This document shows, one piece after another, positions 40,783 through 49,435 of a stretch of 64,000 nucleotides of DNA. The notes under the pieces are model-generated. The model ran no database searches and was not told the origin of the DNA. It saw only the letters and a program-made list of their open reading frames with translations. Source of the stretch: Streptomyces sp. PH10-H1 (GTDB lineage: Bacteria; Actinomycetota; Actinomycetes; Streptomycetales; Streptomycetaceae); assembly GCF_030063355.1 (NCBI RefSeq), contig NZ_JASISZ010000011.1, positions 1-64,000 on the forward strand, read 5' to 3'. The translations under genes were made by a program, and so were the position numbers. Every line of letters starts with the position of its first letter. Positions within the stretch are counted from its first letter, which is position 1.

Positions 40783-41763
40783 TCAGAGCACCCGGCTCCG
40801 CATGAGCGCGGCCAGCACCAGCACCCCGGGGATCAGCGGCAGCCAGACGGTGACGAGGCGGTAGCCGAGAACGGCCGAGGTGGCCGTGACCGCCGAGGCG
40901 CCGGCTGTCACCAGGGCGAAGGCCAGCGCGGCGTCGAGCGATCCGAGGCCGCCTGGCGCGGGCAGCCAGGCGGCGGCGGTGCTCGCGAAGAGGTACGCGA
41001 GGACGACGCCGCTGACCGGCACGGGAGCGTCCAGGGCCTGGATCACCGCCACCAGCACGGTGGCGTGCATCACGGGAAAGGCCACAGAGCCGCCCCACAG
41101 CGCGGCGACGCGCGCCGACTTGCAGTGCAGGGCCCGTACATCGACCGCCACCGTGCGGAAGAAGCACCGCACCCGGTCGCGGACTCTGCGGGCGAGGAGC
41201 AGCAGCAGGGCGAGAGCCAGGGCGCAGCCCACCACGACCGCCACGATGACGAGCGGGTCGGCGGGGCCGGCGGGAGCGACCCGGTCGACCTGAAGGGCGT
41301 GCGGAAACGCGGCGAGCAGTATCAGGAGCATGCCGACCCGTACCACCGCCGCGGCCAGGGCGCGTACGCCCAGCGCGGCGGCCGAGCGGCCGGGCGGCAG
41401 TCCCCGGCGCAGCAGGAACCGCAGGTTGACGGCGTTGCCGCCGACTCCGGCCGGCAGCAGGTGGTTGGCGGCGGACGCGGCGAACTGGGTGGCGAGCAGC
41501 CGTCCGGGCGGCAGTGATTCCACGACCGCGCCCTGCTGGGCGGTGGCCGAGCAGACCCACGTCATGACGGCGGCGGCAGCCGCGACCGCCAGCCACTGGC
41601 GGTCGGCGGCGCCGAGCTGGTCGGCGCTGGAATCGATCAGCGACCAGCGCCGGCCCGCGAGCACCGCGAGGGCGAGGACGGGGATCAGGGCCGCCATCGA
41701 ACGCACCGAGGTCCGCTGCCACCCGGCTTGCCACGTGACCCGTTCAGTCCGGGCAAGCGTCAC
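40783..41763 (-). CDS. YbhN/UPF0104-like membrane protein (326 aa)
   Basis: Integral membrane protein with about seven or eight hydrophobic helices, of the lysylphosphatidylglycerol synthase transmembrane-domain class (AglD/YbhN-like). Signature regions are FAASAANHLLPAGVGGNAVN in the N-terminal third and ASTAAAWLPAPGGLGSLDAA near the C-terminus (the paired P-x-G-G-x-G motifs). There is no cytosolic aminoacyl-transferase domain, so it is not a full MprF. The GTG at 41763 has GAGGAGGA upstream. Such proteins are thought to move or flip lipids; the substrate is unknown. Confidence 0.8.
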   Translation of the reverse strand: MTLARTERVTWQAGWQRTSVRSMAALIPVLALAVLAGRRWSLIDSSADQLGAADRQWLAVAAAAAVMTWVCSATAQQGAVVESLPPGRLLATQFAASAANHLLPAGVGGNAVNLRFLLRRGLPPGRSAAALGVRALAAAVVRVGMLLILLAAFPHALQVDRVAPAGPADPLVIVAVVVGCALALALLLLLARRVRDRVRCFFRTVAVDVRALHCKSARVAALWGGSVAFPVMHATVLVAVIQALDAPVPVSGVVLAYLFASTAAAWLPAPGGLGSLDAALAFALVTAGASAVTATSAVLGYRLVTVWLPLIPGVLVLAALMRSRVL

Positions 41764-41925
41764 GGCTCCTCCTCGGTACAGGCGATGCGGCGGTCCGCCC
41801 AGCGTAACGACCTGCCCCGCGATAGGGAGCGGGCTCGGCCGGGCACCAGGCGGGGGCGGACGCGTTCCCGTCACTGCCTCCCTCCATGCCCCGCACAGGG
41901 AAAGGGCGGGAGACCTGGGGTCGAA

Positions 41926-41942
41926 CACTCCGTTAAGGAGTG
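41926..41942. promoter_or_regulatory. Short palindrome, possible operator
   Basis: CACTCC-GTTAA-GGAGTG is a perfect six-base inverted repeat, 163 bases before the start of the YbhN-like gene and about 50 bases before the strong terminator of the neighbouring gene. It may be an operator or a small RNA hairpin; nothing in the sequence decides which. The rest of the 341-base gap shows no gene. Confidence 0.35.
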
Positions 41943-41988
41943 CTCCCGGTCCCACCGCCAAAGGGGTGACGTGCGCGGAAACGGCGAA

Positions 41989-42018
41989 GCCGGGCGGGGC
42001 CTCTGCTCCCCGCCCGGC
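41989..42018. terminator. Strong GC hairpin terminator
   Basis: A perfect 11-base stem (GCCGGGCGGGG at 41989-41999 with CCCCGCCCGGC at 42008-42018) and an eight-base loop, ~90 bases downstream of the stop of the secreted dehydrogenase gene on the minus strand. Streptomyces terminators commonly lack a T-tract, and this fits that type. Confidence 0.8.
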
Positions 42019-42104
42019 GGTCTTCGGCCGGAGCCTCCCGGCCCCGGCTCCACTCCCTTGCGCAGTTACGTCAGTTGCGTCACTTCAGCTACGGCGGAGT
42101 GTCG

Positions 42105-44171
42105 TCACTTCAGCTCGATCTGGAAGACCTTGTCCGCGCCGTCGGCCGCGTTGCCGTTGTTGTCGCAGTTGGTCGTGGAGAGCCACAGCGCGCTCTTGCC
42201 GGGGATCTTCTCGACGGTCCGCAGCCGGCCGTAGGCGTTGACGTAGTAGGCCGCCGGGGTGCCGGCCGTGGTGCCGCTGACCGGGATGCGCCACAGCCGC
42301 TGACCCTTGAGCGCCGCCATGTAGATGGCGCCGTCGGAGTAGGCGATGTCGCTGGGCGACGCCTGCGCGACGGGCCACTGCGCCTTCGGGTTGGTCATGC
42401 CGGCGGTGGAGCACTTCCCCTCGCAGGTGGGCCAGCCGTAGTTGGCGCCCGGCGTGATCAGGTTGAGCTCGTCGTAGGCGCTGTTGCCGAACTCGGCCTC
42501 CCACAGCCGGCCCTGCGGGTCCCAGGTGATGCCCTGGGGGTTGCGGTGGCCGAAGGAGTAGATGAGCGTGCCGAAGGGATTGCCGGGGGCGGGCTTGCCC
42601 GCGGTGGTCATGCGCAGGATCTTGCCGTTGAGGGAGTTCTTGTCCTGTGCGAGGTCCGGGGTCTGGGCCTCGCCCGTGGTGGCGTAGAGGTAGTTGTCGG
42701 GGCCGAACTTGAGGCGGCCGCCGTTGTGGTACTTGCTCTTCTTGATGCCGCCGACGAGCTGGGTGTAGCCGGTGAGGGTCGAGCCGTCGTAGGTCATCCG
42801 GACGATCCGGTTGCCCTCCGCGGCGCTGTGCATGATGTAGACGTAGTGGTCGCTGCTCCAGTCCGGCGAGACCGCGGTGCCCAGCAGACCGCCCTCGCCG
42901 CCGGTGGTGACCGCGTTCGGCACGGTGCCGATCTGGGTCCTGGTGCCGGACTGGGTGAGCTTGAAGACCTTGAACGAGTCGCGTTCGGTGATGAGCGCGG
43001 AGCCGTCGGGCAGCCAGCTCATGCCCCAGGGGATGGTCCAGCCGGTCGAGACGGTCTTGATGCTCGAGGGCACCTTGGCGCCGCCGGTGTCGGGCAGGGT
43101 CTTGGCGGTGGCCGCGTTGCTGGCCGGGGAGACGTTGCCCGCGGCGTCCTTCGCCTTCACGGTGAAGGTGTACGAGGTGTCGGCGGCGAGTCCGGTCACA
43201 TTGGCGGTGGTGCCGGTGACATCGGGGAGGATCACGTCCGCGCCGTTGTAGACGTCATAGCCGGTGACGCCCCTGTCGTCGGTCGCCGCAGTCCACTTCA
43301 GCGCCGCACTGGCGGAGGTCGTCCCGGTGACGGCCAGTCCGGTGGGCGCGGTGGGCGGCTTGGTGTCGGAGCTGGGCGGGGTGGTGACGGTGGCCAGGTT
43401 GCTGGCCGGGGAGACATTGCCGGCCGCGTCCCGCGCGAAGACCGTGAAGCGGTAGGCGGTCTTGGGAGCCAGGCCGGTGACGTTCTTGGAGGTGGCGTTG
43501 CCGGCCGCCTCCGCGATCTTGTTGCCGTCGTTGTAGATGTCGTACGCGGCGATGCCCACATTGTCGGTCGAGGCGGTCCAGGCGAGCGCGGCGCTGCTGG
43601 ACGTCGAGCCGGTGGAGTGCAGATTGGCGGGGGTGCTGGGCGGCTGGGTGTCGCCGCCACCGCTGCCGCCGAAGACCTGGAACTCCTGCAGCGAGTAGCC
43701 CATCGTGGGCCGGCAGCGCGCGGAGCCGGTGGTCCGTACGTAGCGGGCGGTGCCGCTGACGGCGAGGTCGTCGGTGCCGCCGTCGCCCGTGGTGGTGGAG
43801 TAGACGCTCGCCCAGGTGCTGTCGTCCGTCGAGAACTCGACCTTGTACGCCGTGGCACAGGACAGGTCCCAGACCAGTTTGACCGAGCTGACCGTGGCGG
43901 CCGCGCCCAGATCGACCTTGATCCACTGGGGGTCGACGTTCTTGACGCTCGCCCAGCGGGTGGCGGTATCGCCGTCGACCGCGAGCTTCGCGGCGTACCC
44001 GGCGCCGCCGTCGGACGACGAGGTGGCGGGCTTGCCCTGGCTGAGCAGCACGGGCGCGGCATTGCCCGTTCCGGCGACGGCCACGAGCAGTCCTGCGGCC
44101 GTCGCCGTCACCGCTCCGATCGCGATCAGGGCTCGCGGGGTGAAGCGGGGGGAGGTTGGGGGCCTCGGCAT
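42105..44171 (-). CDS. Secreted sorbosone dehydrogenase-like protein with F5/8C and FN3 domains (688 aa)
   Basis: Exported modular protein. A signal peptide (ALIAIGAVTATAAGLLVAVA, cleavage near GNAAP) is followed by an F5/8-type C/CBM32-like sugar-binding module (~40-165, VDGDTATRWASV). Two fibronectin type III repeats follow (~175-260 and ~270-355; each ends RDAAGNVSPASN or KDAAGNVSPASN). The final part is a six-bladed quinoprotein glucose/sorbosone dehydrogenase domain (~365-688) with WGMSWLPDGSALITERDS, YHNGGRLKFGPDNYLYATTG and SFGHRNPQGITWDPQGRLW. AGGAGG precedes ATG 44171. Likely oxidises sugars at polymer surfaces using PQQ; cofactor use is inferred. Confidence 0.9.
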   Translation of the reverse strand: MPRPPTSPRFTPRALIAIGAVTATAAGLLVAVAGTGNAAPVLLSQGKPATSSSDGGAGYAAKLAVDGDTATRWASVKNVDPQWIKVDLGAAATVSSVKLVWDLSCATAYKVEFSTDDSTWASVYSTTTGDGGTDDLAVSGTARYVRTTGSARCRPTMGYSLQEFQVFGGSGGGDTQPPSTPANLHSTGSTSSSAALAWTASTDNVGIAAYDIYNDGNKIAEAAGNATSKNVTGLAPKTAYRFTVFARDAAGNVSPASNLATVTTPPSSDTKPPTAPTGLAVTGTTSASAALKWTAATDDRGVTGYDVYNGADVILPDVTGTTANVTGLAADTSYTFTVKAKDAAGNVSPASNAATAKTLPDTGGAKVPSSIKTVSTGWTIPWGMSWLPDGSALITERDSFKVFKLTQSGTRTQIGTVPNAVTTGGEGGLLGTAVSPDWSSDHYVYIMHSAAEGNRIVRMTYDGSTLTGYTQLVGGIKKSKYHNGGRLKFGPDNYLYATTGEAQTPDLAQDKNSLNGKILRMTTAGKPAPGNPFGTLIYSFGHRNPQGITWDPQGRLWEAEFGNSAYDELNLITPGANYGWPTCEGKCSTAGMTNPKAQWPVAQASPSDIAYSDGAIYMAALKGQRLWRIPVSGTTAGTPAAYYVNAYGRLRTVEKIPGKSALWLSTTNCDNNGNAADGADKVFQIELK

Positions 44172-44476
44172 GACGCGTCCTCCTAAGGAGTTCCGTGCTC
44201 GACCCGGACAATTGTTCTAGACATGACAAACCGCACTGCGGATTGCGACGGAAGGGCCGAACCACTGACGAGTGGGACGGTAAAGAAACCTTCCAATTGC
44301 GTCAATAGATCGGACCAATCGACCTGCTGCGGACGGTGATTGGCATACCCGCGGGGTGGCTGTCCAGCCGAGTCCGGAGATGGACGGATTCGACCCGTCC
44401 GATCTTCAGCGCCACCACCAGGATCTGGCTGTCCGGCCCCGACGTCAGCTCCGGCAGCTCCGGCAGCTCGGCCGGC
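44172..44476. other. Promoter region of the secreted dehydrogenase
   Basis: This 305-base gap carries the promoter of the minus-strand dehydrogenase gene and the 3' flank of the large protease-NTPase gene. An AT-richer patch (44208-44230, including TTGTTCTAGACATGACAA) is the best candidate for the promoter or operator. A short run of CTCCGGCAG repeats lies at 44452-44469. No gene is supported here. Confidence 0.45.
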
Positions 44477-47400
44477 TCACGACTGTCCTCGGGCCGCGTC
44501 TTTCTGACGCCTCACCAGGTCGGAGTGCAGTTCGCGGGCGAACGTGCGCACGGTGAGCTCGTTCCAGCCCGTATCGAACGCGAAGTAGATCCCATGGACG
44601 ATTTCGATGTCGTCCAGCAGATCGAGCGCCTTGATCGAGTCGAATCCCACACACGCGGTGAAGGTTCCCTCGAGGTCGATCTGCGCCGGAGTCAGCCCGA
44701 GGTTCCCTGTGAGCCAATCGACCACCCAGGACCGGACGGCGGAGGCCGCCATGGGACGCCCGGCTTTCCGGTGCGGGTCCTGCCGCGGACTTCGTCGGGC
44801 CCGGCGCCGCAGGCCAGGAGCCGTGTTGAACAGCGCGAGCAGGTTGCGCGGAGTCTCCGCGTCGAAGAGGTCCTCGTCGTTGACACTGGCACCCGTTTCA
44901 CGGCAGATCTGGCCCGTGACCTGGAGGAGCGCGAGCGAGTCGATGCCCAGTTCCACGAAGGGGACGTCCTGGACGTCGCCGTCCAGGGCCGCACCTTCAA
45001 GGTCTGCATCAAAAACCTCCCGCAACAGTTCGACGAGGTCGTTCCAGCGCAAGGCTCCGTCGTCGGACTCTTCGCGTTCCGCGGCCTCACTCATGTCACG
45101 AAGCTCCGCCGCGAGCCGCTTCCTGACGGCGGTCAGGTCCTTCTGGTAGGCCGCGTTATCCGGCTCTCCCCGTACCAGCGTGTACGCCAGTTCCCAGGAT
45201 TTCCGGTAGAGGCGCACCGCCTCCCCGCCGTCCCGCGCGGCATGCGCGATATCCCCCAACCGCGCGTAGCACAGCCCCAGATCACGGCGGCAGGTGGCGC
45301 TTCCGGGTTCGGCACGCGCCAGTTCCTCCCGGATCTCGAGGGAATGGCGGAAGTGGGCGGCGGCAGCGTCAAGACCGCCCTTCTCGCGGGCCAGATCGCC
45401 CAGCCGGTTGTAGGAGACCGCCAGATCCCGCAGATGCACGGTGCTGTGGGGTGCGCGCCGCGCCAGCTCCGCTCCGATCATGACCGCGTGTTCGTACATC
45501 TCGGCTGCCTGGCGCGGCCGTTCGGTGTCCGAGAGCAGATCCCCGAGCCGGTTGTAGGCGATCAGCAGATCACGCTGGTACGCGGCGTCGACGGGCTCCG
45601 CACGCGCGAGCTTCCGCGCCGTGGCGAGCGCTTTGCGGTACAACCGCTCGGCGTCCGGCCACCGCTCGTCCAGCCGGGCGAGTTCACCGAGCCGGTCGTA
45701 GCAGACGGCCAGGTCCCGCCGGTAGAGGGAGCTGGCAGGCGTCCGCAGGACCAGTTCCTCGGCGATGGCCGTGGCCTGCTGGTGCCGGCCGGCGGCTTCG
45801 TTCAGGTCCCCTCTGGCCCGGGAGGTGTCGCCCAGACGGTTGTAGGCGACACCCAGATCGCGGCGGTACGCGGCGTTCTCCGGTGCCGCGCGGGTCAGAT
45901 CCCGGCCGAGGGCCGCGCTCTGGTGGTACAGCCGGCCGGCCTCCTCGCCACGTCCGCTCGCCCGCGCGAGATCACCCAACCGGAGGCAGGCCGCGGCGAG
46001 TTCCGGCAGGCGGTGGCCGGCGGTGTGCCGGGCGGCCGTGGACACCCGCTCCAGCAGGCCGGCGGTGAGCAGGCGCAGCAGACCGTGCAGCAGGGAGAGG
46101 TCGGCGGTCCGGTCCTGCGTCCCGCGGGCGGCGTCCCCGGCCCGGTCGGCGAGGGCGGGAAGACGGACGGCGAAGACGTGGGCCACCGTGGCGTTGATCC
46201 CGCTGTCCGCCGTGCCCAGGCGCTCGATGACGTCGAGAGCGTGGACGACCTGGCCGTCGGCGGACAGGCCGAGCACGCCATCGAGAAGCGTGCCGTGCGG
46301 GTCGTCCCGGAGTACGGCGGCCACCAGGGATTCGCCCAGCCGGTCGGGGCGCAGCGGGGTGAGATGTCCCGGCCCGTCGTAGAGCCCGGCGAGCCACGCC
46401 GTGACCGGGAGGCGTTCCGCGTGGGTCCCGGCCCGCTCCGGTGCGGCCGCGGCGATCAGGGCATGCGCCTGTGTGACGTCGGCCGCCCCCGCCAGCGTCG
46501 CCGCTGCCACGAACCGTCGGCGGAGGGTGTCGTCGAGCCAGGGCAGTGCGGGAGCGGTGGCGGACCAGTAGCGCTGTTCGTGGCGCAGCACCCGCTCCAC
46601 CGGCGGCAGGTCCGGAGCATCCGGTCCGGCGTCGCCGCGCAGTACGTGGTCGAAGGCTTCGAAGAGCACCTCCAGGGGCAGGGCGTACCGTGCGTCACCG
46701 AGGTCGGGGGACGGCATCGGGCGGTCCTGGGCGGACCACGCATGGGTGAACGCGGCGACGGCCGCGGTGAAGAGGGTGTGGCGACGGCCGAGGGTGAGGT
46801 GTCCTGCGGCGTCCGCGCCGTCGGTGGCCTTGTCCAGGATGGTCTTCAACGCCGCGGACGCGTCCTCACCGAGCAGGATCAGCGGATCGGCGGAGGGGCC
46901 GGTACCCGTTCTCGTAAGCAGCAGGACGCGGACCGGCGCGAGGTCGGTGGCGGAGGTGCGCAGGGCTTCCAGGAGCCGCCGGAGCTTCTGCGTGTCCACC
47001 CACTCGACGTAATCGATCACCACGAAGCGGGGCACCGGCAGTTCGGCGAGGGTCGCGTGTCCGGCCTCGTGGTCCCACAGCCCGCTGACCCAGCCGCGCT
47101 CCGCCAGCCGGGCGGCCACTTCGAGCCCGAACCGGGTCTTGCCCGCGCCGCCGCGTGCCGCCACCTGGACCACCGCCATCGGGCGTTCCTCCGCGCACCA
47201 GGCGTCCATGGCCCGCAGTTCCATGTCGCGGAACAGGTAGGGGACCACGCCGAAGTCCGTACGCAGCAGGTCCGCGGGGCTGGACCGGGGACCGCGTGCG
47301 AAGGGCGCCCAGGGCTGTTCGAGCGCCGCCCCGGAGCCCTCGACCGGCAGAACGCGGTGCCAGGCGGTCCGGTCGGCGAGGACGGCGGCCCGGTTGAGGT

Positions 47401-48031
47401 GCCGGATCCTCCTGCCGAGGGCGACCAGTTCCAGCGGGACTCCGGGGCCGCCGTCGAAGAGCGCGGACACCGGGGAGGCCCAGCCGCCGAGATCCGTGTC
47501 GATGTTCCTGGAGGCCGATACGACACCGACCACCGCCCGGCGCGCGGGGCACAGCAGCGGGGCTCCGGACAGCCCGGGCTTGGCCTGACCCGCCTTCAGC
47601 CGGAGATAGCCGTCGCCCTCCACTCCCTCGAAGCGGAAGCCGGCCGGGGAGCCGGGCGGGTCCAGGCCGTGTTCCCGGGGCGGGTATCCCCAGGTCCGGC
47701 ACTCCTGTTCGCCGAGCGGGTCATTGGCGTCGAGCAGGACACACGGGTGATCGAGTTCGGTGTCGAGCCGGATCAGCGCGAGATCGGGGAAGGGCCACAG
47801 CGCGCCGGCGCCCTTGGGCGCGGAACGGGCCTCGACCGTCCCCCGCAGCGGGCCGTCGCAGATACCGGCGTCCGGGACCACGCTGACGGCCGGCTGGTCC
47901 TTGACCACGTGCGCGCAGGTCAGCACCCAGCCCGGTGCGACGAAGAATCCCGTCCCGCACAACAGCCCGTCCACGGTATCGATCCTGACGACGCAGCGGC
48001 GCAGTTCCCGGGACTCGACTCGTGTGTACAT
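44477..48031 (-). CDS. Trypsin-like protease / STAND NTPase / TPR / tandem acyl-carrier fusion (1184 aa)
   Basis: Domain order: trypsin-like protease (~1-200) with an intact triad, His41 in VLTCAHVV, Asp83 in FPDLALIRL and Ser155 in KPGLSGAPLL. A STAND-type NTPase follows (~250-560) with Walker A AARGGAGKTR (~298) and Walker B RFVVIDY (~340). TPR-like repeats (~660-980) are built on YRRDLAVCYDRLGELAR units every ~50 residues. Two carrier-like domains end the protein: VELGIDSLALLQVTGQ (Ser ~1032) and TACVGFDSIKALDLLDDIE (Ser ~1132). No signal peptide; cytoplasmic. The frame is unbroken. The start may be ATG 48031 or TTG 48043. It is cotranscribed behind the Trypco-like gene. Protease-STAND-TPR proteins are predicted conflict/immune sensors; the carrier domains are unexplained. 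Confidence 0.85.
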   Translation of the reverse strand: MYTRVESRELRRCVVRIDTVDGLLCGTGFFVAPGWVLTCAHVVKDQPAVSVVPDAGICDGPLRGTVEARSAPKGAGALWPFPDLALIRLDTELDHPCVLLDANDPLGEQECRTWGYPPREHGLDPPGSPAGFRFEGVEGDGYLRLKAGQAKPGLSGAPLLCPARRAVVGVVSASRNIDTDLGGWASPVSALFDGGPGVPLELVALGRRIRHLNRAAVLADRTAWHRVLPVEGSGAALEQPWAPFARGPRSSPADLLRTDFGVVPYLFRDMELRAMDAWCAEERPMAVVQVAARGGAGKTRFGLEVAARLAERGWVSGLWDHEAGHATLAELPVPRFVVIDYVEWVDTQKLRRLLEALRTSATDLAPVRVLLLTRTGTGPSADPLILLGEDASAALKTILDKATDGADAAGHLTLGRRHTLFTAAVAAFTHAWSAQDRPMPSPDLGDARYALPLEVLFEAFDHVLRGDAGPDAPDLPPVERVLRHEQRYWSATAPALPWLDDTLRRRFVAAATLAGAADVTQAHALIAAAAPERAGTHAERLPVTAWLAGLYDGPGHLTPLRPDRLGESLVAAVLRDDPHGTLLDGVLGLSADGQVVHALDVIERLGTADSGINATVAHVFAVRLPALADRAGDAARGTQDRTADLSLLHGLLRLLTAGLLERVSTAARHTAGHRLPELAAACLRLGDLARASGRGEEAGRLYHQSAALGRDLTRAAPENAAYRRDLGVAYNRLGDTSRARGDLNEAAGRHQQATAIAEELVLRTPASSLYRRDLAVCYDRLGELARLDERWPDAERLYRKALATARKLARAEPVDAAYQRDLLIAYNRLGDLLSDTERPRQAAEMYEHAVMIGAELARRAPHSTVHLRDLAVSYNRLGDLAREKGGLDAAAAHFRHSLEIREELARAEPGSATCRRDLGLCYARLGDIAHAARDGGEAVRLYRKSWELAYTLVRGEPDNAAYQKDLTAVRKRLAAELRDMSEAAEREESDDGALRWNDLVELLREVFDADLEGAALDGDVQDVPFVELGIDSLALLQVTGQICRETGASVNDEDLFDAETPRNLLALFNTAPGLRRRARRSPRQDPHRKAGRPMAASAVRSWVVDWLTGNLGLTPAQIDLEGTFTACVGFDSIKALDLLDDIEIVHGIYFAFDTGWNELTVRTFARELHSDLVRRQKDAARGQS

Positions 48032-48048
48032 CACGGAGTCCAAGCCGG

Positions 48049-48354
48049 TCAGGGCCGGTTGCCGGCCTTCCAGGTGAGAGTGATCTTCAGGGCCGCATCG
48101 CCCCCGCCCTCGATGAGCATTCCGGTCAGTTTCCCGGTCTTCGCCGTGAGGTTCAGCCCGAATTCCACGGTCGCCTCATCCGGGCGCACCCTGTCCCACG
48201 CGGCGGAGAGCTGATCGCCGATGGCTTCCACGGTGGCGCGGACCCCGTCGAAGGACAGCGCGTCCGCGATACCGACGGTCTGCGGACCGCTGCCCTCCGC
48301 GATTTCAACGAAGAACTCCGTCTCCCCCGCGCGCACCAGTGCGGACTGCCCCAT
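48049..48354 (-). CDS. Trypsin-co-occurring (Trypco1/CU044_2847-like) protein (101 aa)
   Basis: Small beta-rich protein: GETEFFVEIAEGSG at the N-terminus, helix FDGVRATVEAIGDQLSAAWD, then strands DEATVEFGLNLTAKTGKL and ALKITLTWK. This matches my memory of the Trypco1 (CU044_2847) family, described as co-occurring with trypsin-like peptidases in predicted bacterial conflict systems. The ATG at 48354 has a GAGGGGGAG ribosome site. The stop lies only ~17 bases before the start of the trypsin-STAND protein, so the two are clearly an operon. It may bind or be cleaved by the protease domain; that is inference. Confidence 0.75.
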   Translation of the reverse strand: MGQSALVRAGETEFFVEIAEGSGPQTVGIADALSFDGVRATVEAIGDQLSAAWDRVRPDEATVEFGLNLTAKTGKLTGMLIEGGGDAALKITLTWKAGNRP

Positions 48355-48523
48355 GACTCCCCCTCGTCCGAAAGATCACCCGTCTGATCCTGAAGTCTCG
48401 CCTGCCGCCCTCACGTTGGGCAAGGGACCACGTCCGCTGGGGCCAGAGACCAGGCCCGTCGGGCAAGCGATCACGTCGGTTGGCAAGGGAACACGTCCGC
48501 ACCGGTGATCCGCCGGACAGGCC

Positions 48524-49285
48524 CTACGGCGCCGGTGCGAGCTCGGCCGCGAAGAGTTCCTGGACGCGGGTCCAGGCGTCGTCCGCCGCCTCCTTGCGGT
48601 AGGTGTCCCGGACGTCGCAGAAGAAGCCGTGCGGGATCCCGGGGTAGACAGTGATCTCGTGGCGGACTCCGGTCTCCGCGAGCCGGGTGGCGAGGGCGGT
48701 GCGGTCCTGCTCGGAGACGGCGTGGTCCTCGTCGCCGACGAAGACGGCGAGGCGGCCGTGGTGCTTGGCGATGCCCTCGGTGAGCTGGAGCGTCGGTTCC
48801 GGGCGGCCGAGCCCGATGTCGGTGCTGTTGAGCCAGCCGGGGTAGAAGGCCGCGGTCGCGGCCAGGTCGAGCTGGGTGGCGGCCAGATAGGCGATGTGGC
48901 CGCCGAAGCTGAAGCCGATCATGCCGACGGACGGGGCGGCGTGGTCCGCGCCCCGCAGGTGGTCCACGGCGGCGCGGACGTCCTCGAGGGTCTCCTCGCG
49001 GACCAGCCCCGCGCTCAGTTCGAGTCCCTTGACGCGGCCGTCGGGGTCGGCGGTGAAGTCGATGCCGGGCCGCGTCCGGTGGTAGAAGTCCGGGGCGATG
49101 ACGGTGTAACCGAGGCGGGCGATCCGCTCCGCGACGTCGCGGATGTGGCCGGTCAGCCCGAAGATCTCGAAGGCGACGACCACTCCCGGGAAGCTGCCGG
49201 GAGCCTGCGGGCGGGCCAGATACGCGCCCATGGAGCCGTCACCGACGGGGACGCTGATGTGTTCCTTGACGATCTCGAATGCCAT
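48524..49285 (-). CDS. Dienelactone hydrolase-family protein (253 aa)
   Basis: Alpha/beta-hydrolase of the dienelactone hydrolase group: VVVAFEIFGLTGHIRDVAER with the family Glu, nucleophile elbow MIGFSFGGHIAYL, Asp in VFVGDEDHAV and catalytic His in PGIPHGFFCD. Classical DLH uses Cys in GFCFGG; here it is Ser, as in many DLH-like esterases. The ATG at 49285 starts MAFEIVKEHISVPVGDGSM. It is monocistronic between the Trypco pair and the SWIM gene. It is probably a cytosolic hydrolase of small esters or lactones; substrate unknown. Confidence 0.87.
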   Translation of the reverse strand: MAFEIVKEHISVPVGDGSMGAYLARPQAPGSFPGVVVAFEIFGLTGHIRDVAERIARLGYTVIAPDFYHRTRPGIDFTADPDGRVKGLELSAGLVREETLEDVRAAVDHLRGADHAAPSVGMIGFSFGGHIAYLAATQLDLAATAAFYPGWLNSTDIGLGRPEPTLQLTEGIAKHHGRLAVFVGDEDHAVSEQDRTALATRLAETGVRHEITVYPGIPHGFFCDVRDTYRKEAADDAWTRVQELFAAELAPAP

Positions 49286-49435
49286 GATCCGACTCTAGGA
49301 CGGCCGCTCGATCAGCGGCCAATAGCCGCAGGCGCAGCGGGACATCGGATATCCGATGGGCTAAGGCCGACGCTCGACGGCCGATGCTCGAAAGCCTGTG
49401 GCCGTGGCCGTGGCCTATCAGCCGGTGTCCGATCG

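Noticed and set aside
44477..48031. Two or more separate genes merged by error
   Set aside because: The frame has no stop, the carrier domains follow the TPR region through a short linker, and no internal start with a strong ribosome site stands out at the junctions.
44336..48214. Plus-strand open frame of 1292 codons opposite the protease-STAND gene
   Set aside because: It is an antisense shadow caused by high third-position G+C. Its translation has no recognisable domains, while the minus strand shows a full set of catalytic motifs.
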